Shown here piece after piece: positions 32,953 to 44,760 of a stretch of 64,000 bases of DNA. Within the stretch, counting starts at the first letter, position 1. Every line of letters begins with the position of its first letter. The DNA is taken from contig WFMF01000063.1 of assembly GCA_011033025.1 (NCBI GenBank), positions 494,572-558,571 on the forward strand, given 5' to 3'. A program made the position numbers and the translations under genes. The notes under the pieces were generated by a model. It did no database searches, had not been told where the DNA came from, and saw only the letters and a list, made by a program, of their open reading frames with translations. This DNA comes from Beroe forskalii. Lineage: Eukaryota; Ctenophora; Nuda; Beroida; Beroidae.

Positions 32953-34304
32953 AACAGTCGCAATGGCTGGGATCTATGCCTGCAGATCCAGCAGATGTGA
33001 AACAGTCGCAATGGCTGGATCTGTCTTGCACAAGGTTATTTCATGAGCAGATCCAGCAGATGTGAAACAGTCGCAATGGCTGGATCTATGCCTGCACAAG
33101 GTTATTTCATGAGCAGATCCAGCAGATGTGAAACAGTCGCAATGGCTGGATCTATGCCTGCACAAAGGTTATTTGATGAGCAGATCCAGCAGATGTGAAA
33201 CAGTCGCAATGGCTGGATCTATGCCTGCACAAGGTTATTTCATGAGCAGATCCAGCAGATGTGAAACAGTCGCAATGGCTGGATCTATGCCTGCACAAGG
33301 TTATTTCATGAGCAGATCCAGCAGATGTGAAACAGTCGCAATGGCTGGATCTATGCCTGCACAAGGTTATTTCATGAGCAGATCCAGCAGATGTGAAACA
33401 GTCGCAATGGCTGGATCTATGCCTGCACAAGGTTATTTCATGAGCAGATCCAGCAGATGTGAAACAGTCGCAATGGCTGGATCTATGCCTGCACAAGGTT
33501 ATTTCATGAGCAGATCCAGCAGATGTGAAACAGTCGCAATGGCTGGATCTATGCCTGCACAAGGTTATTTCATGAGCAGATCCAGCAGCCGCATGGCTGG
33601 AATGCTGGATCTATGCCTGGTTATTTCATGAGCAGATCCAGCAGATGTGAAACAGTCGCAATGGCTGGATCTATGCCTGCACAAGGTTATTTCATGAGCA
33701 GATCCAGCAGATGTGAAACAGTCGCAATGGCTGGATCTATGCCTGCACAAGGTTATTTCATGAGCAGATCCAGCATGTGAAACAGTCGCAATGGCTGGAT
33801 CTATGAGCAGCCTGCACAATGGCTGGATCTATTATTTCATGAGCAGATCCAGCAGATGTGAAACAGTCGCAATGGCTGGATCTATGCCTGCACAAGGTTA
33901 TTTCATGAGCAGATCCAGCAGATGTGAAACAGTCGCAATGGCTGGATCTATGCCTGCACAAGGTTATTTCATGAGCAGATCCAGCAGATGTGAAACAGTC
34001 GCAATGGCTGGATCTATGCCTGCATTTCAAGGTTATTTCTATGAGCAGATGCAGATGTGAAACAGTCGCAATGGCTGGATCTATGCCTGCACAAGGTTAT
34101 TTCATGAGCAGATCCAGCAGATGTGAAACAGTCGCAATGGCTGGATCTATGCCTGCACAAGGTTATTTCATGAGCAGATCCAGCAGATGTGAAACAGTCG
34201 CAATGGCTGGATCTATGCCTGCACAAGGTTATTTCATGAGCAGATCCAGCAGATGTGAAACAGTCGCAATGGCTGGATCTATGCCTGCACAAGGTTATTT
34301 GATG
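32953..34304. repeat. 66-bp tandem array, about 20 units
   Basis: The unit contains CAGTCGCAATGGCTGGATCT, ATGCCTGCACAAGGTTATTT, CATGAGCAGATCCAGCAGAT and GTGAAA. 66 is a multiple of three, so several frames are open (22-residue peptide repeats), but frames are broken at variant units. The array is almost homogeneous apart from 4-5 rearranged units. Found only in the palindrome spacer, once. Confidence 0.95.
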
Positions 34305-34623
34305 ATTGTCGGTAAGAGTGGAAATAATGGACACCACTTAACTTTATATTTTCAACGAACAAAGTCAAGGAGAGCTTTTTATCGCCGTATTTTTGATCCA
34401 AACGCCAGACTCCTCTAAATTTGGACCTCAGGTTTATGAAATTTTAAGATAGTAAACCTCCAAAACCGTAGGACGGTTGTCGTAGTAACCCTTGCTGATT
34501 GGGTGTAGTCAGTCCAGTTTGTCAGTTGGAACCAACGTAACTAAACCTCACGACACGCAGTCCGAAGCAACGTTATTTTAACTTGGAATTAACAAAGTCT
34601 ACGAATTTCTTTATTTCTACAAC
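34305..34623. other. Unassigned spacer sequence
   Basis: Nothing recognised. Confidence 0.4.
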
Positions 34624-35050
34624 TCATCATGTGCTCAAGCAACCGGCCTCAATTTCACATGTTATCGTATTTGAACTTGTTTCATTGTAATCAAGTCGAA
34701 AATCACGTGTAAATATCAATTCCCTAAATTCTACAGATCGTCCACGTGAACTCAGGTGCTGAGATTTAGCAACCGGCTTCAATTTCACGTGCATTTATCG
34801 TATTTGAGCTTGTTTCAATGTTATGAAGTCGAAGATGCCTTGTAAATATCAATTCCTTCAAATCCCCTAATTTCTACAGATCGTCCACGTGAACTCACGT
34901 GCTGAAATAATATAGCAACCGGATCTAATTTCATGCGCATTAGTCGTATTTGAACTCATTTCAACGTAATCAAGTCGAAAATGCCGTGTAAATATTAATT
35001 TATTCAAATCCCTTAATTTCTACAAAACGTCCGTGTGAACTCACGTGCTT
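34624..35050. repeat. Three tandem ~125-150-bp units
   Basis: Each begins CTCA(T/G/C)...GTGCT, then AGCAACCGG, CAATTTCA(C/T), CGTATTTGA and AATCAAGTCGAA, and ends TCTACAGATCGTCC-like. Units differ by indels, indicating old duplication. Confidence 0.85.
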
Positions 35051-35522
35051 CACTAGTCCATTGTATATTTCCTATGCCTATTCACTATGAGACATGGAGA
35101 AACCACTATCAGTTGACCATCGTATCACAGAATAGGACTACATTACAAATTTTCATAATCGTTATTTCAAGCATTGTACAGCTCCATATCCAGAGGCCTC
35201 TCATGACAACATTTTTCGGCCGATCACCCTGAAATTTGTTTTGTACCTAAAATTCAAAGTCTTAAAGCAGCATATCAAACTAAAACATTATCCGATGAAA
35301 AGTCTTTAAGTTAGAGATGTTCATTGTACCGCAAAATAGCGTTTCATCGCAAAATACGCTATTTTTGTGGCTTTACGCGATTTTGATGACGTCATCACAG
35401 CACCCAAACAGGCTCAAACCAACTTCCTATAATATAGCCTATTACACAATATCGCCTCATTCCAACATGCTTCGGCCGGCATCTTAGAAAATCGCGTATA
35501 TGTCGATAATCGAGATAGCCCA
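35051..35522. other. Unassigned spacer sequence
   Basis: AT-rich, with AAAATAGCG/CAAAATACGC short repeats near 35335. 35510-35522 is the left 13-bp direct repeat of the next element. Confidence 0.4.
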
Positions 35523-36354
35523 TCGAAGAAGTTACCCTACCCTCGCTCGCGATGTGCAACGTTCCACATTTGGACGTCTTCTTTGCGCCTTTAAGGGGGC
35601 CGGGGGGTCCAAGGTCGATTTTCGGGTTTTTGATAGAGGAGAACGCGAGCTACCAGTAGGTTTTTACCCCATGAAAAAATATTGTTCCTAGCCGAAGTTA
35701 TAAATTTTTCAAATCGCGAGTTCGCCTGTAATTACAATTTACATTTACAGTACGCGCGCGAAATTTCGACGCGATTTGCCGAAAATCAACTTTAAAATCT
35801 ATCTCCTCCTACAAATTTTGGAGAAAACCCTTGAAACTTGGTAGTTATGTTCTAGGGCATAAAACTCAACTTTGTATCGAGCCGATTTTTGATTTAGGCC
35901 TTAGAAGTGAAAATATCGACTTTTGAATTTTGAAAATCACTATTTGTGACCATTTTTGTGACAGGAGCCAACTTTGAAAATTCATATTTTCACTTCTGAG
36001 ACCTAAATCAAAAATGGGCTCGATACAAAGTTGAGTTATATGCTCTAGAAAGCTAGAACATAACTACTAAGTTTCAAGGGTTTTCCTCAAAATTTGTAGG
36101 AGAAGATAGATTTTAAAGTTGATTTTCGGCAAATCGCGTCGAAAGTTCGCGCGTGTACTGTAATTACAGGCGAACTCGCGATTTGAAAAATTTATAACTT
36201 TGGCTAGGAACAATATTTTTTCATGCGGTAAAAACCAACTGGTAGCTGGCGTTCTGTTCTATCAGAAACAACAAAAAACCGGAAATCGACCTCAGACCAC
36301 CCCCCCCCCGGCCCCCTTAACTCCATGTCAGAAGAAATAGACCGGTAACGTCCG
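35523..36354. mobile_element. 832-bp palindromic element flanked by a 13-bp direct repeat
   Basis: TCGAGATAGCCCA lies directly at both sides (35510-35522 and 36355-36367). Arms of ~380 bp are inverted copies (AAGTTGATTTTCGGCAAATC and AGTTTCAAGGGTTTTC on the right, their complements on the left), with a ~60-bp centre near 35955. Each arm includes a run of C or G plus GGCCCCCTTAA. Non-coding, fold-back type. Confidence 0.85.
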
Positions 36355-36494
36355 TCGAGATAGCCCAATAATCCATATGATTTTCTGAAAGCTCGATAGA
36401 TTTGCTAACTCCTATTTTGAAAATTCGTTGAGCTATCGCCTTTCCTTCTTGGTGAAAAATGCGGCCAAGAAATGAGCTATTTTCGCTAATAAGG

Positions 36495-36550
36495 TGGCAG
36501 TAGGTACTGTTACCTAGTGTGTTGGCAGTAGGTACTGTTACCTAGTGTGT
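36495..36550. repeat. 28-bp tandem duplication spanning a splice donor
   Basis: TGGCAGTAGGTACTGTTACC plus TAGTGTGT occurs twice in tandem. On the minus strand it duplicates the donor CACACTAG/GTAACA of the adjacent candidate exon. Confidence 0.9.
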
Positions 36551-36646
36551 TGCACTTGAACGCCACTTCGTCACTATTTGGTCTGATTTTCTCCAGCTCC
36601 ATCTTGCAGCTCTCCAACTCTGCCTGGCACAATGCTAAACGTGAGG
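36542..36646 (-). CDS. Candidate single exon of a coiled-coil protein
   Basis: Minus strand: acceptor ATTATCTGCAG before 36646, donor CACTAG/GTAACA after 36542, 105 bp. The only fully open frame gives SRLALCQAELESCKMELEK followed by IRPNSDEVAFKCNTL, with a heptad-like L/C/L/M spacing. GC content and codon-like composition stand out from the AT-rich flanks. It is too short to assign to a family, and no partner exon was found nearby. Confidence 0.45.
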
Positions 36647-37169
36647 CTGCAGATAATCACATGAGCTTTAACACACTAAGTCATTTGCTGTTTTGGTAGC
36701 AAAAACAACCATTTTAAAGCATAAAAAGATTTAACCGGAGCTTATGTAACATAATAATCACGGACTTTAGTTTCACGGACTTTAATATTCACGCTTGATC
36801 CTGTCACTTCAAATTTTCAACATAATACCTATTTTCTTTCCACGATTTGAATACTTGAATTGAAGATTATTGAATAATTTTCGTTAAAAGATCTGCGATA
36901 AATTTCCAAATCGCAGTTACTAACCATGAAAAAGAAGTATAATTTCCTGAATAATTTAATTATTGGTGCGTTTAAAGAGATGGAAAATGTACTTAATTTT
37001 CACGCATCTGAAAATCACGGATATTAGTATCACTAACATTATTTCACACTGAAGTGTGTTGTACCTGTTACGTCCGTGATAATTATGTCTGATGAAGTAT
37101 TATGCAACTTCCAGGCATGTTTTTGCAGTGTGTTCAAAAACCATATATAGGCATCTGGGCACCGTTCGT
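36647..37169. other. AT-rich non-coding DNA
   Basis: Contains several CACGGA(C/T)TTTA(G/A)T-like words (36760-37030). Nothing else supported. Confidence 0.4.
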
Positions 37170-38027
37170 AATAAATTATTACGCAGTGTAGTGCCAAAAT
37201 ACGGATTTGTTACACACCATGAAGTTCACAATAATTTACTATAGTAGTCTCACGACAAGTTTTGACCGATTTAAAGGGTAGTACTATATGCGTAGAGTCG
37301 TGTTCTACACGCGTTTTATATCATGTGTTTGTTATGACACACTGTAATTAAATACCAATTTAAATACACATCTACGCGACCTTTGCTTTTGCGTTACAAA
37401 AATGTGCATATCTCCGAGGTTTTTTGAGCAAACTTGATAAAACTTTCAGGATATTTAGAGCTAGATATGAGCAACATCTCAGTGAAGTTTAGATTCATTT
37501 TTGAGCCCCAGAAGCGGAGTTATGACCGAAAAGCCACTTATTAAGCGGTAACTTGAAAACAAAACACCAGTTTATTTGTCATTACCGAATTTGTGGAGGT
37601 CAAAAATGTTAGCTACTCCAGGATTATATTGGTCATATCTTGCCCGTAATATCCTGAAAATTTGATCAAAATTGCTCAAAAAACGGCTGAGTTATGCGCT
37701 TTTTTATTTTGTGTAAACAAGCATTTTTATTATTACCATATAAGGTAATGTGCTTGTTGTGTACAGGGTGTGTCTTGTGTACACCGTTCGACTACTATAG
37801 TACTTTAGAGGCTCAAACTCACCGCAGAAATATGATTTACAGCACTCGGCTCAGCTTCGCTTCGCCTCGCACTCTAAATTATTTAAATGTCTCCAGCTTC
37901 GCTGTCGACATTTAAATATTATATAGAGCCCTGCTCTCGCAGGGCTCTATATTGTCTGCGTGTTCGTCTTACGCCTCTAAAGTACATATAGAGCAGTGGA
38001 AGTTGGAACAGTGCGTAATAATTTATT
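37170..38027. mobile_element. 858-bp TIR element with internal fold-back and hairpins
   Basis: Ends AATAAATTATTACGCAGTGT and its inverse with one mismatch (38008-38027). Inside, GTTTTTTGAGCAAACTTGAT (37418 on) pairs with its inverse at 37647-37685. Then comes a hairpin cluster at 37840-37970: ATTTAAATGTC...GACATTTAAAT and ATATAGAGCCCTGC/GCAGGGCTCTATAT, enclosed by TACTTTAGAGGC/GCCTCTAAAGTA. No transposase. Confidence 0.75.
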
Positions 38028-38037
38028 TCCCACGGTA

Positions 38038-38096
38038 GTTTTAGCTTCAAATGATAATTTAAAACATTTTAGCTTCAAATGATAATTTAAAACATT
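38038..38096. repeat. 29-bp direct duplication
   Basis: TTTTAGCTTCAAATGATAAT followed by TTAAAACAT occurs twice in tandem. Confidence 0.9.
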
Positions 38097-38152
38097 TCCT
38101 TGTGTTAAAAAATCCCCATTTTACGAGTAAGGTCTTTGCATAATTCCGTTTA

Positions 38153-38253
38153 ATAACTCGTAAAAAGTGCAAACCTCTGCAATAAAGAACTTTGGCCTTT
38201 GGCCTCGGTATTACACATGCGTAATATCAAGGTTTGCATTTTTAACTAGTTAC
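38153..38253. repeat. Inverted repeat
   Basis: AACTCGTAAAAAGTGCAAAC pairs imperfectly with GTTTGCATTTTTAACTAGTT; loop rich in GGCCTTTGGCC. Confidence 0.7.
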
Positions 38254-38262
38254 TAAACCCTT

Positions 38263-39809
38263 CATAGACATTGGAACAAAAACTTCAAGGCAAGCTCCCA
38301 CTGGTAAACTTACTAGTTAACTCGTGAAAGTTTGCAGGTCAGTCAATTCTAATCCAACCAAGAAAATACAGCTTGCAAAATTTTGAACTTTGGGTTTGGT
38401 CATTTTCACGATTTTAAGCCTCTTAAAAAACCCATTTTTTGGCTAAATATGGACTTCTGTGTCTATAATTGGCCACAAATACCAAAAATAAGGCTGGTAA
38501 CTGTTTTCCCCATGTGACTGCATTCCAGAGAGTGTACTAATGGTAAAAGTAATAGTGGTAAAAGTGTCACAAGAGTTGTGATTTTTGTCCAATGGATCCA
38601 TTGGATACATCATGTCCAATGGACGTCCATGGGATATCAGATGGACATCCATTGAACATTATGTCCATCGGTTAAAATGTCCAATGGTGTTCAATGGATC
38701 CAATGGATCCATTGGACCCATTTTTGATGTGCAATGGACATGTTCAATGGATCCAATGTATGTTCAACGGATCCATCTGAGTGGATCCAATGGGCACAAT
38801 CACCAAACATGGTTTGACAGATGGACATCAGACTAGTATTTTTGTTCAATGGATCCATTGTGTCCATTGTGTCGAATGGACAAAATGGATCCATTGGAAC
38901 CAATGGTCACAATGTGCAATGGATCCAATGGACATGTCCAATGGTGTTCAATGGACAGAATGGATCCATTGGATCCAAAGGACACAATGGATCCAATGAA
39001 CAAAAATACCAGTCTGATGTCCATCTACCAAACCAGGTTTGGTGATTGTGTCCATTGGATCCACTCAGATGGATCCATTAAACATCCATTGGATCCATTG
39101 AACATGTCCATTGAACATCAAAAATACTACTTTACCCCCAGACCCCCTTATCAAAAGTGACGAAAATGGCATTCTTTTGCAATTGTCTTCATAATTGATG
39201 GAAATAGCGACTTCAAACTATGCTCTACCCCACCAAATATGCTCATCCTACATATTCTAGATTGGTTACTGACCATTGTATCTCCAAAGGAAGCCGAGGT
39301 ATCCACATTTCTAATTTTCGCTTATGCGGGGTATGAAAAAAGTGGTAAAAAATATCTCAGAAACAAATCTCCAATCATGAAAATGGTCAATTCACCTGCA
39401 GTAAAGGCCACATTTAGCAGTACTACATTTTTTACCCCTTTGCGCTTAGCGAAAAAGGGTTTTTTGGGAATTATCTCGAAAACGGTTCGATAAAACGACT
39501 TTTAACTTTGACCTGCCCACTAAATGTAACCATTGCGCTCATTTTAGACTGGTCGCTCACCTCTCTATCTCAAAAGGAAGCAGAGATATGGTCTCTTAAA
39601 GTTTTACCCTACGCATGGGTAAAAAAGGGGTAAAAAATCGTGGTTCCCCAAGGATTTTCGTGGGCAACTTTTTTTGGTGGTTCTTGGGACTATGGACTAA
39701 CGAAAACCGTTCTAACATCTTTGGGAGGATTTAGTTCACGGGGGGTTACAGACTGGGGCAGATACATCCCTTTCTATCAATAGACATTGGAACAAAAACT
39801 TCAAGGCAA
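38263..39809. repeat. 31-bp direct repeats 1.5 kb apart
   Basis: ATAGACATTGGAACAAAAAC plus TTCAAGGCAAG at 38263-38293 and again at 39779-39809. They bracket the GGATCC palindrome region. Could be a long target duplication or a remnant of tandem duplication. Confidence 0.8.
38580..39125. repeat. Palindromic CCAATGGATCCATTGG array
   Basis: Dozens of (T)CCAATGGATCCATTGG-type words. The entire region is itself an inverted repeat centred near 38925: CAATCACCAAAC...GACATCAGACT (38800-38835) mirrors AGTCTGATGTC...GTTTGGTGATTG (39012-39050), with CTCAGATGGATCC/GGATCCATCTGAG outside. Open frames here are artefacts. Confidence 0.9.
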
Positions 39810-40092
39810 GGATTTTGCAATTTCAGGCAAACTCTTGCTCAAATTTGAAATAACAAGAAACAGAATGCCTAGACTGGTGTTCTAACTCAAAGTTGCAATA
39901 AAATACCTGCCTCGAGTTTGGCGTGGGTATTTGTCCAGCTCTTGAGGTCCTCGCCCCCACAGCGTCCCCCACAGCGCCCCCCGCAGCGTCCCCCACAGCG
40001 TCCCCCGGAGCGTCCCCGGCAAAGTCCTGATGCTAGAGCGTCCGTGGGAGGGCCTGGCAGAATGCACACTACCCTTGGAAGAGCGCTCCTCC
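39126..40092. other. Spacer next to right array, with a GC-rich minisatellite
   Basis: Mostly AT-rich and unassigned. 39955-40020 is a CAGCGTCCCCCA-type ~12-13-bp repeat. On the minus strand it reads into GEDLKSWTNTHAKLEA and then a donor GAGGCAG/GTATTT at 39907, so a small real exon may lie here, but no acceptor is clear. Confidence 0.35.
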
Positions 40093-43000
40093 TTAGACCG
40101 CGTCAACTCCTTCCTCAGGATGTTCTCACCTGCAAGGTGGGGATTAGACCGCGTCAACTCCTTCCTCAGGATGTTCTCACCTGCAAGGTGGGGATTAGAC
40201 CGCGTCAACTCCTTCCTCAGGATGTTCTCACCTGCAAGGTGGGGATTAGACCGCGTCAACTCCTTCCTCAGGATGTTCTCACCTGCAAGGTGGGGATTAG
40301 ACCGCGTCAACTCCTTCCTCAGGATGTTCTCACCTGCAAGATGGGGATTAGACCGCGTCAACTCCTTCCTCAGGATGTTCTCACCTGCAAGGTGGGGATT
40401 CCTTCCTCAGGATGTTCTCACCTGCAAGGTGGGGATTAGACCGCGTCAACTCCTTCCTCAGGATGTTCTCACCTGCAAGGTGGGGATTAGACCGCGTCAA
40501 CTCCTTCCTCAGGATGTTCTCACCTGCAAGGTGGGGATTAGACCGCGTCAACTCCTTCTCACTTCCTCAGGATGTTCTCACCTGCAAGGTGGGGGATTAG
40601 ACCGCGTCAACTCCTTCCTCAGGATGTTCTCACCTGCAAGGTGGGGATTAGACCGCGTCAACTCCTTCCTCAGGATGTTCTCACCTGCAAGGTGGGGGAT
40701 TAGACCGCGTCAACTCCTTCCTCAGGATGTTCTCACCTGCAAGGTGGGGATTAGACCGCGTCAACTCCTTCCTCAGGATGTTCTCACCTGCAAGGTGGGG
40801 ATTAGACCGCGTCAACTCCTTCCTCAGGATGTTCTCACCTGCAAGGTGGGGATTAGACCGCGTCAACTCCTTCCTCAGGATGTTCTCACCTGCAAGGTGG
40901 GGATTAGACCGCGTCAACTCCTTCCTCAGGATGTTTCTCACCTGCAAGGTGGGGATGTTCGTCAACTCCTTCCTCAGGATGTTCTCACCTGCAAGGTGGG
41001 GATTAGACCGCGTCAACTCCTTCCTCAGGATGTTCTCACCTGCAAGGTGGGGATTAGACCGCGTCAACTCCTTCCTCAGGATGTTCTCACCTGCAAGGTG
41101 GGGATTAGACCGCGTCAACTCCTTCCTCAGGATGTTCTCACCTGCAAGGTGGGGATTAGACCGCGTCAACTCCTTCCTCAGGATGTTCTCACCTGCAAGG
41201 TGGGGGATTAGACCGCGTCAACTCCTTCCTCAGGATGTTCTCACCTGCAAGGTGGGGATTGGCGTCAACTCCTTCCTCAGGATGTTCTCACCTGCAAGGT
41301 GGGGATTAGACCGCGTCAACTCCTTCCTCAGGATGTTCTCACCTGCAAGGTGGGGATTAGACCGCGTCAACTCCTTCCTCAGGATGTTCTCACCTGCAAG
41401 GTGGGGATTAGACCGCGTCAACTCCTTCCTCAGGATGTTCTCACCTGCAAGGTGGGGATTAGACCGCGTCAACTCCTTCCTCAGGATGTTCTCACCTGCA
41501 AGGTGGGGATTAGACCGCGTCAACTCCTTCCTCAGGATGTTCTCACCTGCAAGGTGGGGATTAGACCGCGTCAACTCCTTCCTCAGGATGTTCTCACCTG
41601 CAAGGTGGGGATTAGAACCGCGTCAACTCCTTCCTCAGGATGTTCTCACCTGCAAGGTGGGGATTAGACCGCGTCAACTCCTTCCTTCCTCAGGATGTTC
41701 TTTCACCTGCAAGGTGGGGATTAGACCGCGTCAACTCCTTCCTCAGGATGTTCTCACCTGCAAGGTGGGGATTAGACCGCGTCAACTCCTTCCTCAGGAT
41801 GTTCTCACCTGCAAGGTGGGGATTAGACCGCGTCAACTCCTTCCTCAGGATGTTCTCACCTGCAAGGTGGGGGGATTAGACCGCGTCAACTCCTTCCTCA
41901 GGATGTTCTCACCTGCAAGGTGGGGATTAGACCGCGTCAACTCCTTCCTCAGGATGTTCTCACCTGCAAGGTGGGGATTAGACCGCGTCAACTCCTTCCT
42001 CAGGATGTTCTCACCTGCAAGGTGGGGGATTAGACCGCGTCAACTCCTTCCTCAGGATGTTCTCACCTGCAAGGTTAGGTGGGGATTAGACCGCGTCAAC
42101 TCCTTCCTCAGGATGTTCTCACCTGCAAGGTGGGGGATTGAACCACGTCAACTCCTTCCTCAGGATGTTCTCACCTGCAAGGTGGGGATTAGACCGCGTC
42201 AACTCCTTCCTCAGGATGTTCTCACCTGCAAGGTGGGGATTAGACCGCGTCAACTCCTTCCTCAGGATGTTCTCACCTGCAAGGTGGGGATTAGACCGCG
42301 TCAACTCCTTCCTCAGGATGTTCTCACCTGCAAGGTGGGGATTAGACCGCGTCAACTCCTTCCTCAGGATGTTCTCACCTGCAAGGTGGGGGGTCAACTC
42401 CTTCCTCAGGATGTTCTCACCGCGTCAACTCCTTCCTCAGGATGTTCTCACCTGCAAGGTGGGGATTAGACCGCGTCAACTCCTTCCTCAGGATGTTCTC
42501 ACCTGCAAGGTGGGGATTAGACCGCGTCAACTCCTTCCTCAGGATGTTCTCACCTGCAAGGTGGGGATTAGACCGCGTCAACTCCTTCCTCAGGATGTTC
42601 TCACCTGCAAGGTGGGGGATTAGACCTGCGTCAACTCCTTCCTCAGGATGTTCTCACCTGCAAGGTGGGGATTAGACCGCGTCAACTCCTTCCTCAGGAT
42701 GTTCTCACCTGCAAGGTGGGGATTAGACCGCGTCAACTCCTTCCTCAGGATGTTCTCACCTGCAAGGTGGGGGATTAGACCGCGTCAACTCCTTCCTCAG
42801 GATGTTCTCACCTGCAAGGTGGGGGATTAGACCGCGTCAACTCCTTCCTCAGGATGTTCTCACCTGCAAGGTGGGGATTAGACCGCGTCAACTCCTTCCT
42901 CAGGATGTTCTCACCTGCAAGGTGGGGATTAGACCGCGTCAACTCCTTCCTCAGGATGTTCTCACCTGCAAGGTGGGGATTAGACCGCGTCAACTCCTTC

Positions 43001-44760
43001 CTCAGGATGTTCTCACCTGCAAGGTGGGGATTAGACCGCGTCAACTCCTTCCTCAGGATGTTCTCACCTGCAAGGTGGGGATTAGACAACGTCAACTCCT
43101 TCCTCAGGATGTTCTCACCTGCAAGGTGGGGATTAGACCGGGGATCACCTGCAAGGTGGGATTAGACCGCGTCAACTCCTTCCTCAGGATGTTCTCACCT
43201 GCAAGGTGGGGATTAGACCGCGTCAACTCCTTCCTCAGGATGTTCTCACCTGCAAGGTGGGGATTAGACCGCGTCAACTCCTTCCTCAGGATGTTCTCAC
43301 CTGCAAGGTGGGGGATTAGACCGCGTCAACTCCTTCCTCAGGATGTTCTCACCTGCAAGGTGGGGATTAGACCGCGTCAACTCCTTCCTCAGGATGTTCT
43401 CACCTGCAAGGTGGGGATTAGACCGCGTCAACTCCTTCCTCAGGATGTTCTCACCTGCAAGGTGGGGATTAGACCGCGTCAACTCCTTCCTCAGGATGTT
43501 CTCACCTGCAAGGTGGGGATTAGACCGCGTCAACTCCTTCCTCAGGATGTTCTCACCTGCAAGGTGGGGATTAGACCGCGTCAACTCCTTCCTCAGGATG
43601 TTCTCACCTGCAAGGTGGGGATTAGACCGCGTCAACTCCTTCCTCAGGATGTTCTCACCTGCAAGGTGGGGATTAGACCGCGTCAACTCCTTCCTCAGGA
43701 TGTTCTCACCTGCAAGGTGGGGATTAGACCGCGTCAACTCCTTCCTCAGGATGTTCTCACCTGCAAGGTGGGGATTAGACCGCGTCAACTCCTTCCTCAG
43801 GATGTTCTCACCTGCAAGGTGGGGGATTAGACCGCGTCAACTCCTTCCTCAGGATGTTCTCACCTGCAAGGTGGGGGATTAGACCGCGTCAACTCCTTCC
43901 TCAGGATGTTCTCACCTGCAAGGTGGGGATTAGACCGCGTCAACTCCTTCCTCAGGATGTTCTCACCTGCAAGGTGGGGATTAGACCGCGTCAACTCCTT
44001 CCTCAGGATGTTCTCACCTGCAAGGTGGGGATTAGACCGCGTCAACTCCTTCCTCAGGGATGTCCTCAGGATGTTCTCACCTGCAAGGTGGGGATTAGAC
44101 CGCGTCAACTCCTTCCTCAGGATGTTCTCACCTGCAAGGTGGGGATTAGACCGCGTCAACTCCTTCCTCAGGATGTTCTCACCTGCAAGGTGGGGATTAG
44201 ACCGCGTCAACTCCTTCCTCAGGATGTTCTCACCTGCAAGGTGGGGATTAGACCGCGTCAACTCCTTCCTCAGGATGTTCTCACCTGCAAGGTGGGGGAT
44301 TAGACCGCGTCAACTCCTTCCTCAGGATGTTCTCACCTGCAAGGTGGGGATTAGACCGCGTCAACTCCTTCCTCAGGATGTTCTCACCTGCAAGGTGGGG
44401 ATTAGACCGCGTCAACTCCTTCCTCAGGATGTTCTCACCTGCAAGGTGGGGATTAGACCGCGTCAACTCCTTCCTCAGGATGTTCTCACCTGCAAGGTGG
44501 GGATTAGACCGCGTCAACTCCTTCCTCAGGATGTTCTCACCTGCAAGGTGGGGATTAGACCGCGTCAACTCCTTCCTCAGGATGTTCTCACCTGCAAGGT
44601 GGGGATTAGACCGCGTCAACTCCTTCCTCAGGATGTTCTCACCTGCAAGGTGGGGGATTAGACCGCGTCAACTCCTTCCTCAGGATGTTCTCACCTGCAA
44701 GGTGGGGGATTAGACCGCGTCAACTCCTTCCTCAGGATGTTCTCACCTGCAAGGTGGGGA
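40093..44760 (-). repeat. 51-bp intron-like tandem array, right (about 91 units)
   Basis: Same unit as the left array, inverted. Read on the minus strand, each unit begins GTGAGAAC and ends CTAATCCCCACCTTGCAG. Most units are identical at 51 bp. Common variants have one extra G (52 bp), and a few are rearranged at 40397, 40555, 40935, 41260, 41685, 42075, 42390, 43140 and 44060. Plus-strand frames repeat a 17-residue peptide and give ORFs of up to 580 codons. These arise because 51 is a multiple of three, and are not accepted as genes. Confidence 0.95.

Noticed and set aside
31949-34304. CRISPR-like repeat array
   Set aside because: Units are contiguous with no unique spacers, the context is clearly eukaryotic, and no cas genes exist.
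33128-34418. 22-residue repeat protein in the 66-bp array
   Set aside because: Open in several frames on both strands because 66 is divisible by three; no start context or splice sites, and frames break at rearranged units.
38443-39160. Trp/His/Ile-rich frames around 38.8 kb
   Set aside because: Translations of the CCAATGGATCCATTGG palindrome array in every frame.
40030-44713. Long open frames (up to 580 codons) across the 51-bp array
   Set aside because: The unit is 17 codons long and three of six frames lack stops, so open frames on both strands follow automatically. One-base unit variants end them at random.
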